From Streptomyces sp. S.PNR 29 (GTDB lineage Bacteria; Actinomycetota; Actinomycetes; Streptomycetales; Streptomycetaceae): a stretch of 64,000 nt of DNA. Location of the stretch: contig NZ_JANUQM010000018.1 of NCBI RefSeq assembly GCF_030386795.1, positions 124,001 to 188,000 on the forward strand. Reading direction: 5' to 3'. The notes below the pieces were generated by a model, which had not been told where the DNA came from, searched no databases, and was given only the letters and a program-made list of their open reading frames with translations. The translations under genes and the position numbers were made by a program. Below, one piece after another: positions 9,385 through 17,651 of this stretch (position 1 is its first letter; each line of letters opens with the position of its first letter).

Positions 9385-9452
9385 CACGTCGGACCCCGAA
9401 CCCCCTCGGACACCCTGCGGGCCAGTCCCGCAGGCAGGAGAAAGGACAACGA

Positions 9453-10772
9453 ATGGCGCTCGTCGTGCAGAAGTACGGCGGCTCCTCGGTGGCCGACCCG
9501 CAGAGCGTCAAGCGGGTCGCCGGACGCGTGGTGGCGGCCCGGGAGGCCGGACACGACGTCGTCGTGGTGGTGTCGGCCATGGGCGACACCACGGACGAGC
9601 TGCTCGACCTGGCGGACCAGATCAGCACCGGCCCCAACGGCCGGGAGCTGGACATGCTGCTCACCGCCGGCGAACGCATCTCCATGGCGCTGCTCGCCAT
9701 GGCCGTCGCCGAACTCGGCCACCACGCGACCTCGTTCACCGGATCGCAGGCGGGCCTCATCACGGACGCCGCCCACGGCCGGGCGAGGATCGTCGACGTG
9801 GTGCCCGCCCGGCTCCGTGCCGCGCTCGACGCCGGGTCGGTCGTCATCGTGGCCGGTTTCCAGGGGATCGCGCAGGACACGCAGGACGTGACGACCCTGG
9901 GCCGCGGTGGCTCGGACACCACCGCCGTCGCGCTGGCCGCGGCCCTCGGCGCCGACCTGTGCGAGATCTACACCGACGTCGACGGCGTCTTCACCGCCGA
10001 CCCGCGGATCGTGCCGGCCGCGCGTCTCATCCCCGCCGTCCGCTACGACGAGATGCTCGAACTCGCCGCGCACGGCGCCAAGATCCTGCACTCGCGCTGC
10101 GTGGAGTACGCCAAGCGCTACCGGGTTCCGCTGCGGGTGCGGTCCTCGTTCGCGGACGACGCCACCGGCGATCTCACCGCCGGACGCCGCACGGACATCA
10201 TCGCCGACACCTCCGGTCCGACCGACACAGAGAGAGCGACGGAAACCGCCATGGAAGACCCCATCATCTCCGGGATCGCACACGACCGCAGCCAGGCGAA
10301 GATCACCATCGTGGGCATCCCGGACAAGACCGGCGCGGCCGCCACGGTGTTCACCGCGCTCGCCGAAGCCGGCTGCGACCTCGACATGATCGTGCAGAAC
10401 GTGTCGGCCGAGGCGACGGGTTGCACGGACATCTCCTTCACGCTGTCGACGGCGGCGGCGCCGGCCGCGCTGCGCGCCCTCCAGGAGATCGAGGACCGCA
10501 TCGGCTACCTCGGCCTGCGTCACGACGACCGCATCGGAAAGCTCTCCGTGGTCGGCGCGGGGATGCGCTCGCACCCCGGGGTGTCGGCCACGCTCTTCGC
10601 GGCGCTGGCCGAGACCGGGGTCAACATCCAGATGATCTCCACCTCGGAGATCCGTATCTCGGTCGTCGTGCACGTCGAGGACCTGGAGTCCGCGGTCGCC
10701 GTCGCGCACACCGCCTTCGGCCTGGACAGCGAACATGTCGAGGCCGTGGTCTACGCGGGCACGGGCCGGTGA
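9453..10772 (+). CDS. ask: Aspartokinase with in-frame beta-subunit start
   Basis: Phosphorylates L-aspartate to 4-aspartyl phosphate, the entry step of the aspartate family. The amino-acid kinase domain opens with VVQKYGGSSVAD (residues 4-15) and contains GRGGSDTTAVALAAAL and YTDVDGVFTADPR. Two ACT domains follow (about 275-345 and 355-430) and the C-terminus is VVYAGTGR, so this is the 420-440 aa actinobacterial/Bacillus class. An internal ATG at 10251 (residue 267) sits where this class starts a separate beta subunit. AGGAGAAAGGA at 9436-9446 is a strong RBS. No asd follows, unlike the usual ask-asd pair, so this is probably a dedicated second copy. Confidence 0.95.
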   Translation: MALVVQKYGGSSVADPQSVKRVAGRVVAAREAGHDVVVVVSAMGDTTDELLDLADQISTGPNGRELDMLLTAGERISMALLAMAVAELGHHATSFTGSQAGLITDAAHGRARIVDVVPARLRAALDAGSVVIVAGFQGIAQDTQDVTTLGRGGSDTTAVALAAALGADLCEIYTDVDGVFTADPRIVPAARLIPAVRYDEMLELAAHGAKILHSRCVEYAKRYRVPLRVRSSFADDATGDLTAGRRTDIIADTSGPTDTERATETAMEDPIISGIAHDRSQAKITIVGIPDKTGAAATVFTALAEAGCDLDMIVQNVSAEATGCTDISFTLSTAAAPAALRALQEIEDRIGYLGLRHDDRIGKLSVVGAGMRSHPGVSATLFAALAETGVNIQMISTSEIRISVVVHVEDLESAVAVAHTAFGLDSEHVEAVVYAGTGR

Positions 10773-10892
10773 CCGCGCACCGGCCGGTGACCCCGTACGG
10801 GCCGACGTACGCGTACGGTCCGCTGAACCGTACGCCCCGGTGGGCGCGTACGAGCCGATGAACCTGTACCGACCGATGGGACGAACGAGCCG
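10773..10892 (+). repeat. ask-proA spacer rich in GTACG and GAGCCGATGA motifs
   Basis: This 120-nt spacer is full of short repeats: several CCGTACG/GTACG words and three related CCGATG words (GAGCCGATGA, GACCGATGG, GAGCCGATGA), the last of which contains the proA start. No hairpin terminator is obvious, so ask and proA may be cotranscribed. A few near-identical start-like ATGs lie just upstream of the chosen proA start, so translation initiation may be weak or shifted. Confidence 0.5.
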
Positions 10893-12224
10893 ATGAGCAC
10901 CCCTTCTTGTACCTCCCTGGCATCCGGCACCGTCCGTGAGGCCGCCCTCGCCGCCCGCTCCGCCGCGACACGGCTCGCCACCACCACCGGAGCCGAGCGC
11001 GACGCGGCCCTCACGGCGATCGCCGGGCGGCTGACCGCCCGCGCCCCGCAGATCCTGGCCGCGAACGAGAAGGACCTGGCGTCCGCCCGTTCGGCCGGAC
11101 AGCCGGAGGCGGTGATCGACCGGCTGCGACTCGGGGAGCCGCAGATCGAGTCCCTGGCGGCCATGGTGCGCGATGTCGCCGACCGGCCCGACCCGCTCGG
11201 CGAGGTGACCAGCGGGTCGGTCATGCCGAGCGGTCTGGAGGTACGGCAGATCCGTACGCCCCTCGGTGTCGTCGGCATGATCTACGAGGGCCGTCCCAAT
11301 GTGACCGTCGACGCCGCGGTGATGTGCCTCAAGACCGGCAACGCGGCCCTGCTGCGCGGCTCGTCGACCGCCCGGCAGACCAACGCCGCGCTGGTCGACG
11401 TGATGCGGGAAGCCCTGGCGGGCACCACGCTGTCGCCGGACGCCGTCCAGCTGGTGCCCGGCACCACCCATGCCTCCGTGCACGAACTCATGTCCCTCAC
11501 CGGCCTGATCGACGTGCTGATCCCGCGCGGCGGCCGGCAGCTCATCCAGACCACGGTGCGCCACTCGGCGGTCCCGGTGATCGAGACGGGCGTGGGCAAC
11601 TGCCATGTCTACGTGGACGAGCACGCCGACGTCGACATGGCGCTGGACATCCTGCTGAACGCCAAGACACAGCGCCCGTCGGTCTGCAACGCCGCCGAGT
11701 CGCTCCTGGTGCACGCCGCCGTCGCCCCCGCGTTCCTGCCGCGCGCCCTCGCGGCCCTGGCGGAGCGGAACGTGACCGTGCACGGCGACGCCAGGGTGCG
11801 CGCCCACGACGCGTCGGTGGTGCCCGCGACGGACGAGGACTGGGGGTGCGAGTACCTCTCCCTGGACATCGCCGCCGCCGTCGTCGACTCGCTGGACGCC
11901 GCCGTGGACCACATCCGGCTGCACGGCAGCGGCCACACGGAGGCGATCGTCACCGACTCGCAGGCCGCCGCCCGCAGGTTCGTCGCCGCGCTGGACACCG
12001 CGGTGGTGGCCGTCAACGCCTCCACCCGGCTGGTCGACGGCGCGGAGCTGGGGCTCGGGACCGAACTCGGCATCTCCACCCAGAAGTTGCACGCGCGCGG
12101 CCCGATGGGCCTGACCGCGCTGACCACCACCAAGTACGTCCTGACGGGCGACGGCCACATCCGCGGCACCACCCCCACCGCCCCGGGCCTGAGCTGCGAC
12201 GCCCTGGGCGCCCCCCGCTCCTGA
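10893..12224 (+). CDS. proA: Glutamate-5-semialdehyde dehydrogenase family protein (ProA-like)
   Basis: A 443-aa ALDH-superfamily acyl-phosphate reductase. The reaction in proline synthesis is gamma-glutamyl phosphate to glutamate semialdehyde. Visible marks are IYEGRPNVTVDA, the active-site Cys265 in QRPSVCNAAESLL, and the C-terminal GISTQKLHARGPMGL block. Near that block it reads NASTRLVDGAELGLGTE. Typical ProA, as I recall it, has RFTDG and FGFG here, so the pocket region is diverged. No proB adjoins it; aspartokinase does. A role in proline synthesis or as an aspartyl-phosphate reductase cannot be decided from sequence. The RBS is weak (GGACGAACG). Confidence 0.85.
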   Translation: MSTPSCTSLASGTVREAALAARSAATRLATTTGAERDAALTAIAGRLTARAPQILAANEKDLASARSAGQPEAVIDRLRLGEPQIESLAAMVRDVADRPDPLGEVTSGSVMPSGLEVRQIRTPLGVVGMIYEGRPNVTVDAAVMCLKTGNAALLRGSSTARQTNAALVDVMREALAGTTLSPDAVQLVPGTTHASVHELMSLTGLIDVLIPRGGRQLIQTTVRHSAVPVIETGVGNCHVYVDEHADVDMALDILLNAKTQRPSVCNAAESLLVHAAVAPAFLPRALAALAERNVTVHGDARVRAHDASVVPATDEDWGCEYLSLDIAAAVVDSLDAAVDHIRLHGSGHTEAIVTDSQAAARRFVAALDTAVVAVNASTRLVDGAELGLGTELGISTQKLHARGPMGLTALTTTKYVLTGDGHIRGTTPTAPGLSCDALGAPRS

Positions 12225-12243
12225 ACCCGCGCACCCCCGGGCA

Positions 12244-12319
12244 CGCGGGCCGACCGGACGGTACGGACGTCCTCCGTGCCGCCCGGGCGTCCGCGTCGCG
12301 GGCCGACCGGACGGCACGG
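12244..12319. repeat. 23-bp direct repeat in the proA/lacI convergent spacer
   Basis: A 23-nt unit beginning CGCGGGCCGACCGGACGG occurs at 12244-12266 and 12297-12319 with one mismatch. It lies between the convergent ends of proA and the LacI gene. Confidence 0.75.
12260..12280. terminator. Hairpin between proA and lacI gene
   Basis: GGTACGGA / TCCGTGCC form an 8-bp stem with one G-U pair and a 5-nt loop, in the 98-nt gap between two convergent stop codons. There is no U-tract, as is common for actinobacterial terminators. Confidence 0.5.
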
Positions 12320-12322
12320 CCG

Positions 12323-13399
12323 TCAGCCGGTGAGGCCGGCGCCGTCGGCTTCGGACGGCCGGCGCGGCTCGTGTCCGGCCTGCCGTCCCACGGTGCTCTC
12401 CCGCACGACGAGCCGGTGGGGTGCCCGGATCTCCAGGCCCGGTACCGGCGTCGCACTGCCGATCCGGTTGAGCAGCCGTTCGACCGCGGTCTCGGCGATC
12501 ATCCTCTTGTCCGGCGAGATCGTCGTGACGGACGGGTTGGAGTACCGGCCGTCCTCGATGTCGTCGTAGCCGATGACGGCGACGTCCTCGGGCACCCGCA
12601 GCCCGCGCGAGGCCAGCGTGCGCATGGCGCCCAGGGCCACCAGGTCGCTGTAGCAGAAGACGGCGTCCGGCGGCTGCTCCAGGTCCAGCAGATGGGCCAT
12701 GGCCTCGGCGCCGTCGGAGCGGTTGAAGCGCGGCGTGGAGATGACGAGCTCCTCGTGGACGGGCAGCCCGGCCCGCTCGTGGGCCAGCCGGAAGCCGCGG
12801 GTGCGCAGCTGGGCCGCCTCGCCGGTGCGGTAGGGCTGGTCGCCGATCGCGGCGACGCGGCGCCGGCCGAGGCCGAGCAGGTGCTCGGTGGCCTCCATGG
12901 AGGCGGTGACGTCGTCGATGCCGACATGGTCGAAGGTGCCGTCGCTGACCCGCTCGCCGAGGATGACGAGCGGCAGGCTCGTGTCGCGCACGGACAGGTC
13001 GGACTGGGACAGGCCGAGCGGGCTGAAGATGACGCCGTCGAAGAGCAGGCTGGTGGAGCCCCGGGTGAGGAACAGCTTCTCGTGCTCGGCGTCCCCGTCG
13101 GTCTGGTCGATCAGGACGTTGTAGCCCTGGACGCGGGCCGCGCGGATGACGCCCTGCAGCAGTTCCGCGAAGTACGGCGTGTCCAGGTAGGGCACGACCA
13201 CCGCGATCTGCCCGGAGCGGCCGGCGGCGAGGTTGCGGGCCAGCACGTTCGGCCGGTAACCCAGCTCGTCCACGGCCTTCTGCACGCGGGCCCGGGTCTC
13301 CTCGGAGACCCGCGCGTACCCGTTGACGACGTTGGACACGGTCCGGCTGGAGACGCCCGCGCGCGCCGCTACGTCGCGAAGTGTGACGCCTCTGCCCAT
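12323..13399 (-). CDS. LacI-family transcriptional regulator
   Basis: A 358-aa regulator. The N-terminal LacI helix-turn-helix and hinge are clear (TLRDVAARAGVSSRTVSNVVNG, residues 5-26, then VSEETRARVQKAVDELGYRPN), followed by a periplasmic-binding-type effector domain (IAVVVPYLDTPYFAELLQG). I chose the ATG at 13399 because it sits just before the HTH and has AAAGGTG at 13404-13410. No sugar transporter adjoins it; the nearest candidates are the xylose-type binding protein at 14.5 kb and the LacI-type operators at 21.5, 30.3, 51.6 and 53.4 kb. The ligand is unknown. Confidence 0.93.
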   Translation of the reverse strand: MGRGVTLRDVAARAGVSSRTVSNVVNGYARVSEETRARVQKAVDELGYRPNVLARNLAAGRSGQIAVVVPYLDTPYFAELLQGVIRAARVQGYNVLIDQTDGDAEHEKLFLTRGSTSLLFDGVIFSPLGLSQSDLSVRDTSLPLVILGERVSDGTFDHVGIDDVTASMEATEHLLGLGRRRVAAIGDQPYRTGEAAQLRTRGFRLAHERAGLPVHEELVISTPRFNRSDGAEAMAHLLDLEQPPDAVFCYSDLVALGAMRTLASRGLRVPEDVAVIGYDDIEDGRYSNPSVTTISPDKRMIAETAVERLLNRIGSATPVPGLEIRAPHRLVVRESTVGRQAGHEPRRPSEADGAGLTG

Positions 13400-13554
13400 G
13401 GGACACCTTTGCTCGTCGTGGAGGTGTGCAGTAGGTGAAGTTTCTACCAGGACCCAGGTTCCCGGCGAGCTGTGGCAACGTGCGCGCCAAATGCCCCAAA
13501 GCATTGGCAAAAGGGCCTGGGAAAGGGGCGGCCGACCGTGTCATCGTGCGGCTC

Positions 13555-14361
13555 ATGACCACCGAGCACCTCCGTGACGACCTCGACGCCCGCCCTCGCG
13601 GTCCGCTGCGCACGATGGCGAACAAGGTGCCGGAGGTGACGGTCTACTTCTGGATCGTCAAGGTGCTGACCACCGGCATGGGGGAGACGGCGTCCGACCT
13701 CCTGGCCCGTGAACTCGGCCCCGTCCCGGCGGTCGCCCTCGGCGGTCTCGCCCTGGTGGCCGCCCTGGCCGTCCAGCTCACTCTGCGCCGGTACGCGGCC
13801 TGGGCCTACTGGACCGCCGTCGTCATGGTCAGCGTGTTCGGCACGATGGCCGCGGATGTACTGCACGTGGGCCTCGGCGTCCCGTACCAGGTCTCGGCCC
13901 CCGCCTTCCTGCTCGTCCTGGCCGCGGTCTTCGTCCTCTGGTACGCGAGCGAGCGCACCCTCTCCGTCCACGGCGTCCGCACCCGCCGGCGGGAGGCGTT
14001 CTACTGGGCCGCGGTTCTCGCCACGTTCGCGCTCGGCACCGCCGCGGGCGACCTCACCGCCACGGCCGGCCTGGAGTATCTCGGCTCCGTCGTCCTGTTC
14101 GCGGCCGCGATCTGCGTCCCCGCCCTCGCCCACCGCTTCGGCGGCCTGGACGCGGTCGCCGCCTTCTGGTCCGCGTACGTCGTCACCCGCCCCCTCGGCG
14201 CCTCCCTCGCCGACTGGATGGCGGTCGACCACGCCCGCGGTGGTCTGGCCATGGGTTTGGAGCCGGTCACTTTCGCCTGGGCGCTCGCGATCGTGGGGTT
14301 CATCGCGTACGGCGCCATGGCCCAACACGATTTGAACACATCGCTGTTGCAATCTCGTTAA
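13555..14361 (+). CDS. COG4705-type membrane protein with four-fold internal repeat
   Basis: A 268-aa protein with about eight hydrophobic segments. It begins with the conserved KVPEVTVYFWIVKVLTTGMGETASDLL. The motif G-[ETA]-x-x-x-D recurs four times (GETASD, GTMAAD, GTAAGD, GASLAD), which suggests duplication of a two-helix unit. It matches the uncharacterised COG4705 membrane-anchored family as I remember it; the function is unknown. I prefer the ATG at 13555 over more upstream starts, which would extend into the divergent lacI-gene promoter. No strong RBS is visible. Confidence 0.8.
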   Translation: MTTEHLRDDLDARPRGPLRTMANKVPEVTVYFWIVKVLTTGMGETASDLLARELGPVPAVALGGLALVAALAVQLTLRRYAAWAYWTAVVMVSVFGTMAADVLHVGLGVPYQVSAPAFLLVLAAVFVLWYASERTLSVHGVRTRRREAFYWAAVLATFALGTAAGDLTATAGLEYLGSVVLFAAAICVPALAHRFGGLDAVAAFWSAYVVTRPLGASLADWMAVDHARGGLAMGLEPVTFAWALAIVGFIAYGAMAQHDLNTSLLQSR

Positions 14362-14453
14362 CCGGTGCCGCTTGACGTCGCAGGCCGCCCCCGCGTTGGC
14401 TTTTCAGTCACCCCGGTTGCTCTGCTGCACTCCCGCCCCGGAAGGCACCTGTA

Positions 14454-15590
14454 GTGAACGCTCATCCCCTCCGCAGGACCGCTCCCCGCCGTTTCGCCCT
14501 GGCCCTGACCGCCTCGGCGTCGGCCCTTGTGCTCGCCGCGTGCGGCGTCATCGAGGACGTCAGCGGAAGTGCCAGCTCCGCGAGCCCGCACAAGGGCAAC
14601 GACATCACGGTGGGTCTCCTCCTGCCCGACCGGGACACGAGACGCTTCGAGAAGTTCGACTACCCCCTCTTCAAGAAGAGGGTCGCCTCCCTCACCGACA
14701 ACAAGGGCAAGGTGCTCTACGCCAACGCAGAGGCCAGCTCCGCGAAGCAGAGCAAGCAGTTCGAGCAGATGATCGCCGACAAGGTGGACGTGCTCCTGGT
14801 GGACGCCGTGGACGCCAAGGCCATCGCGTCGGACGTCCGCAAGGCCAAGGACGCGGGCATCCCCGTCATCGCCTACGACCGGCTCGCCGAGGGCCCCATC
14901 GACGCGTACATATCCCACGACAACGAACTCGTCGGCGAGGTGCAGGGCCGCGCCCTCGTGCAGGCGCTCGGCAAGAAGGCCGCGACGAGCAAGATCGTCA
15001 TGATGAACGGCTCCGTCGCCGACCCGAACACCGCGCGGTTCAAGAAGGGCGCCCTCAGCGAGCTGGAGGTCAAGGTGATCATCGCCAAGCAGTACGACAC
15101 CCCGGAGTGGCTCCCCGCCACCGCCAAGGCGAACATGAAGAAGGCGATCGACGCCATCGGCCTGAACAACATCGCCGCCGTCTACTCCGCGAACGACGGC
15201 ATGGCGGGCGCCGTCATCGAGGCGCTGAAGGAGGCGGGCGTCACCAAGATGCCGCCGGTGACCGGACAGGACGCCGACCTGGCGGCGGTCCAGCGGGTCA
15301 TCGCCGGCGAGCAGTACATGACCGTCTACAAGTCGTTCCTGCTGGAGGCGGACAACGCCGCGGAGATGGCGGTGGCCAAGGTCCAGGGCAAGGACATCCA
15401 GTTCGACGCCCTGACCCGCGACCGGGTCGACAGCCCGACCCAGAAGAACATCCCGACCATGCTGGTGCCGGTGGTCGCCCTCACGAAGGACAACGTCAAG
15501 CAGACGGTCATCCAGGACGGCGTCTACACCGCCAAGGACATCTGCACCGCCGAGTACGCGGCGGACTGCGCGGCGATCGGTCTGTCGTAG
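14454..15590 (+). CDS. Xylose-type ABC transporter substrate-binding lipoprotein (orphan)
   Basis: A 378-aa secreted lipoprotein. The signal peptide ends in the lipobox LAAC with Cys30. The mature part is a type I sugar-binding protein. Segments such as DRDTRRFEKFDYPLFKK, DVLLVDAVDAKAIASDV, VIAYDRLAEGPIDAYISHDN and TGQDADLAAVQRVIAGEQYMTVYK resemble XylF-type D-xylose-binding proteins. GGAAGG at 14440-14445 supports the GTG start. No permease or ATPase gene follows; an oxidoreductase converges 25 nt downstream. It must therefore serve a transporter encoded elsewhere or act as a sensor. The sugar specificity is an inference. Confidence 0.9.
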   Translation: MNAHPLRRTAPRRFALALTASASALVLAACGVIEDVSGSASSASPHKGNDITVGLLLPDRDTRRFEKFDYPLFKKRVASLTDNKGKVLYANAEASSAKQSKQFEQMIADKVDVLLVDAVDAKAIASDVRKAKDAGIPVIAYDRLAEGPIDAYISHDNELVGEVQGRALVQALGKKAATSKIVMMNGSVADPNTARFKKGALSELEVKVIIAKQYDTPEWLPATAKANMKKAIDAIGLNNIAAVYSANDGMAGAVIEALKEAGVTKMPPVTGQDADLAAVQRVIAGEQYMTVYKSFLLEADNAAEMAVAKVQGKDIQFDALTRDRVDSPTQKNIPTMLVPVVALTKDNVKQTVIQDGVYTAKDICTAEYAADCAAIGLS

Positions 15591-15615
15591 CAGGGCCGCA
15601 CGCCACCGGGCAGCG

Positions 15616-16716
15616 CTACGCGTTGACGGGATAGTCGGTGTAGCCGGTCTCCCCGCCCACGTACATCAGGTACTTGTTCCGGACCGGGTTGACGGGCGCG
15701 CCGGTACGGAGGCGTTCGACGAGGTCGGGGTTGGCGAGGAAGGGGCGGCCGAGGGCGATGAGGTCGGCGCCGGCGGCCAGGAGCCGTTCGGCCGCGTGCC
15801 TGCCGCCGTCGGCGGGGATCTGGCCGGCGGGCAGGACGGGGTTGGCGATGAGCGTGCCCGGCCACTGCTCGCGGATGTCCTGGTAGACGGCGGAGTCCGG
15901 GTCGGCGAAGCCGACGTGGAGGTAGGCGAGGCCACGGTCGGCCAGGGCGGAGACCAGCGCCGCGTACAGCGCTTCGGTCTCGTCGCCCTCGTCGATGCCG
16001 TTGACGGTGTTTCCGGGGGAGATGCGCAGCCCGGTCCGCTCGGGGCCGATCTCGGCGAGGACCGCGTCGACGACCTCGACGGTGAAGCGGATGCGGTTCT
16101 CCGGGGGGCCGCCGTAGGCGTCGGTGCGGCGGTTGGTGTTCGGGGCGAGGAACTGGTGGAGGAGATGGCCGTTGGCGCTGTGCACCTCGACGCCGGCGAA
16201 TCCCGCCTCCAGCGCGTTGCGGGCGGCGGTCGCGAAGTCGGCGACGGTGGCGCGGATGTCGTCGGTGGTCATCTCGCGCGGGGTGACGGCCGGTTGCTTC
16301 CCGCCGGGTGTGTGGATCGGCTCGGGAAGCGGGACCGGGGACGGCGCGAGCGGCATGTGGCCGCTGGTGTCGGGGTGGCCGACCCGTCCGCCGTGCTGGA
16401 TCTGCAGGAACATCGGCCGGCCCCCGGCGGCGCGCACGGCATCGGTGACCCGACGCCAGCCCGCTATGTGTGCGGTGTCGTGGATGGCGGTGATGTTCGG
16501 GTAGGTCTGGCCCACCGCGTTGGGCGTGGAGGCCTCGGCGATGATGAGGCCCGCGGAGGCCCGCTGGGCGTAGTAGGTGGCCATGAGCGCGGTCGGGACG
16601 CCGTCGGCGGTGGCGCGGTTCCGGGTCAGCGGTGCCATGACCAGACGGTTCGGAAGGTCCAGGGGGCCGAGGCGGGCAGGGGCGAAGAGGCTGGGGGCAA
16701 CGCGTGTGTCGGTCAT
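15616..16716 (-). CDS. Old yellow enzyme family alkene reductase
   Basis: A 366-aa FMN-dependent NAD(P)H:flavin oxidoreductase that reduces activated C=C bonds. It starts MTDTRVAPSLFAPARLGPLDLPNRLVMAPLTRNRA. It has the substrate-binding His/Asn pair in VHSANGHLLHQFLAPNTN, the RTDAYGG segment with the conserved Tyr, and the C-terminal FMN-phosphate region DLIALGRPFLANPDLV. The ATG at 16716 is chosen because the family start aligns there. It is divergent from a MerR regulator, with a MerR-type operator in the shared promoter, so inducible expression by an electrophile or redox signal is likely. Confidence 0.93.
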   Translation of the reverse strand: MTDTRVAPSLFAPARLGPLDLPNRLVMAPLTRNRATADGVPTALMATYYAQRASAGLIIAEASTPNAVGQTYPNITAIHDTAHIAGWRRVTDAVRAAGGRPMFLQIQHGGRVGHPDTSGHMPLAPSPVPLPEPIHTPGGKQPAVTPREMTTDDIRATVADFATAARNALEAGFAGVEVHSANGHLLHQFLAPNTNRRTDAYGGPPENRIRFTVEVVDAVLAEIGPERTGLRISPGNTVNGIDEGDETEALYAALVSALADRGLAYLHVGFADPDSAVYQDIREQWPGTLIANPVLPAGQIPADGGRHAAERLLAAGADLIALGRPFLANPDLVERLRTGAPVNPVRNKYLMYVGGETGYTDYPVNA

Positions 16717-16723
16717 GCCCGTC

Positions 16724-16755
16724 ACGCTAGGAGTTAACATCCATGTCAGATTCAA
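16724..16755 (-). promoter_or_regulatory. MerR-type promoter/operator between the alkene reductase and merR genes
   Basis: On the minus strand a TTGAAT (-35) and TAGCGT (-10) are separated by 20 bp, longer than the usual 17 and typical of MerR-activated promoters. An imperfect dyad TAACAT-CC-ATGTCA (16735-16748) sits inside the spacer. This layout predicts MerR control of the reductase gene. Confidence 0.65.
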
Positions 16756-16778
16756 GCGGCAGGGATGTGAGGTGCGTC

Positions 16779-17174
16779 ATGCGGATCGGTGAGCTGGCCC
16801 GGCGTACCGGGGTGAGCCCGCGGTCCCTGCGCTACTACGAGCAGCAGGGGCTGCTGAGCGCGGAACGCACCCCCGGCGGGCACCGCGAGTACCCCGAGGG
16901 CGCGGTCGCCCGCGTCGTCCGCATCCAGGAGCTGTACGCGGCCGGCCTGTGCAGCTCGAAGATCGCGGAGCTGCTCCCGTGCATGCGGGACTCGGATGGC
17001 GGCCCCTCCGCCGTCGCCGACGCCCGGCTGATCACCGACCTCACGGCGGAGCGGGACCGTATCGACGGCATGATCGAGGACCTGCGGCGCTCCCGGGCGG
17101 CACTGGACGAGGTGATCGCCGCGGCCACGGTTCCCCGCGACGCGTCGTCAGGAACGGTCGTGCCAGGCCCGTGA
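16779..17174 (+). CDS. MerR-family transcriptional regulator
   Basis: A 131-aa protein from the ATG at 16779. The N-terminal winged HTH is typical (MRIGELARRTGVSPRSLRYYEQQGLLSAERTPGGHREY), followed by a dimerisation helix (LITDLTAERDRIDGMIEDLRRSR). The C-terminal effector part is very short, with one Cys in the ELLPCMRD segment and one in the AAGLCSSK segment. GAGGTG at 16769-16774 supports this start; an ATG at 16743 would lie in the operator. It most likely controls the divergent alkene reductase. Confidence 0.92.
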   Translation: MRIGELARRTGVSPRSLRYYEQQGLLSAERTPGGHREYPEGAVARVVRIQELYAAGLCSSKIAELLPCMRDSDGGPSAVADARLITDLTAERDRIDGMIEDLRRSRAALDEVIAAATVPRDASSGTVVPGP

Positions 17175-17180
17175 GTGACC

Positions 17181-17651
17181 TCAGGACGGAGCGGGGCGGA
17201 AGGGGGCGCGGCGGGCCGGCTCACGCACCATGAACACGTCCACCGGATCCTCGCTGTGGAGCGTGAACCCGTGCCGCTCGTACAGCCGCCGGGCCGCACT
17301 GCCGTGCAGTACGTTCAGCCGGACCACGATGCCGTCGCGGTCGCACTCTTCCAGCAGCCCCCGCAGCACGGCCCCGCCGATGCCGCCGCCCTGCAGATGC
17401 GGAGCCAGGTAGAAGTGCTCCAGCCAGTGGGCGTCCTCGGCCGGCCGCAGCGCCACACAGCCGGCGAACGTGCCGCCCACCTCGATCACCCAGGTGTGCG
17501 CCGGAGCGAACCCGTCCCGCAGTCGCTGCCGTACCCGCTGGTCGTCGTAACGCCCGAGCCGCTCAAGATCCGGCCGCAGTACCACGGCCCGCAACTCGGC
17601 CACCGCCTCGACGTCCGCCACCGAAGCCGGCCGGATCTCCCAGTCCCCCAT
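17181..17651 (-). CDS. GNAT family N-acetyltransferase
   Basis: A 156-aa single-domain acetyltransferase. It starts MGDWEIRPASVADVEAVAELR and has the acetyl-CoA-binding loop in APHLQGGGIGGAVLRGLLEE (the Q/R-x-x-G-x-G/A type) and the C-terminal RLNVLHGSAARRLYERHGFTL signature. The substrate is unknown. It converges with merR, leaving only 6 nt between the stops. Confidence 0.88.
   Translation of the reverse strand: MGDWEIRPASVADVEAVAELRAVVLRPDLERLGRYDDQRVRQRLRDGFAPAHTWVIEVGGTFAGCVALRPAEDAHWLEHFYLAPHLQGGGIGGAVLRGLLEECDRDGIVVRLNVLHGSAARRLYERHGFTLHSEDPVDVFMVREPARRAPFRPAPS

Noticed and set aside
13490..13520. CCAA-AGCA-TTGG dyad as a LacI operator in the lacI/COG4705 divergent region
   Set aside because: The arms are only 4 bp and lack the central CG step of LacI operators.
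9381..13625. 1414-codon minus-strand frame
   Set aside because: It runs antisense to ask and proA and overlaps the lacI gene in another frame. The composition is that of a GC-rich shadow.
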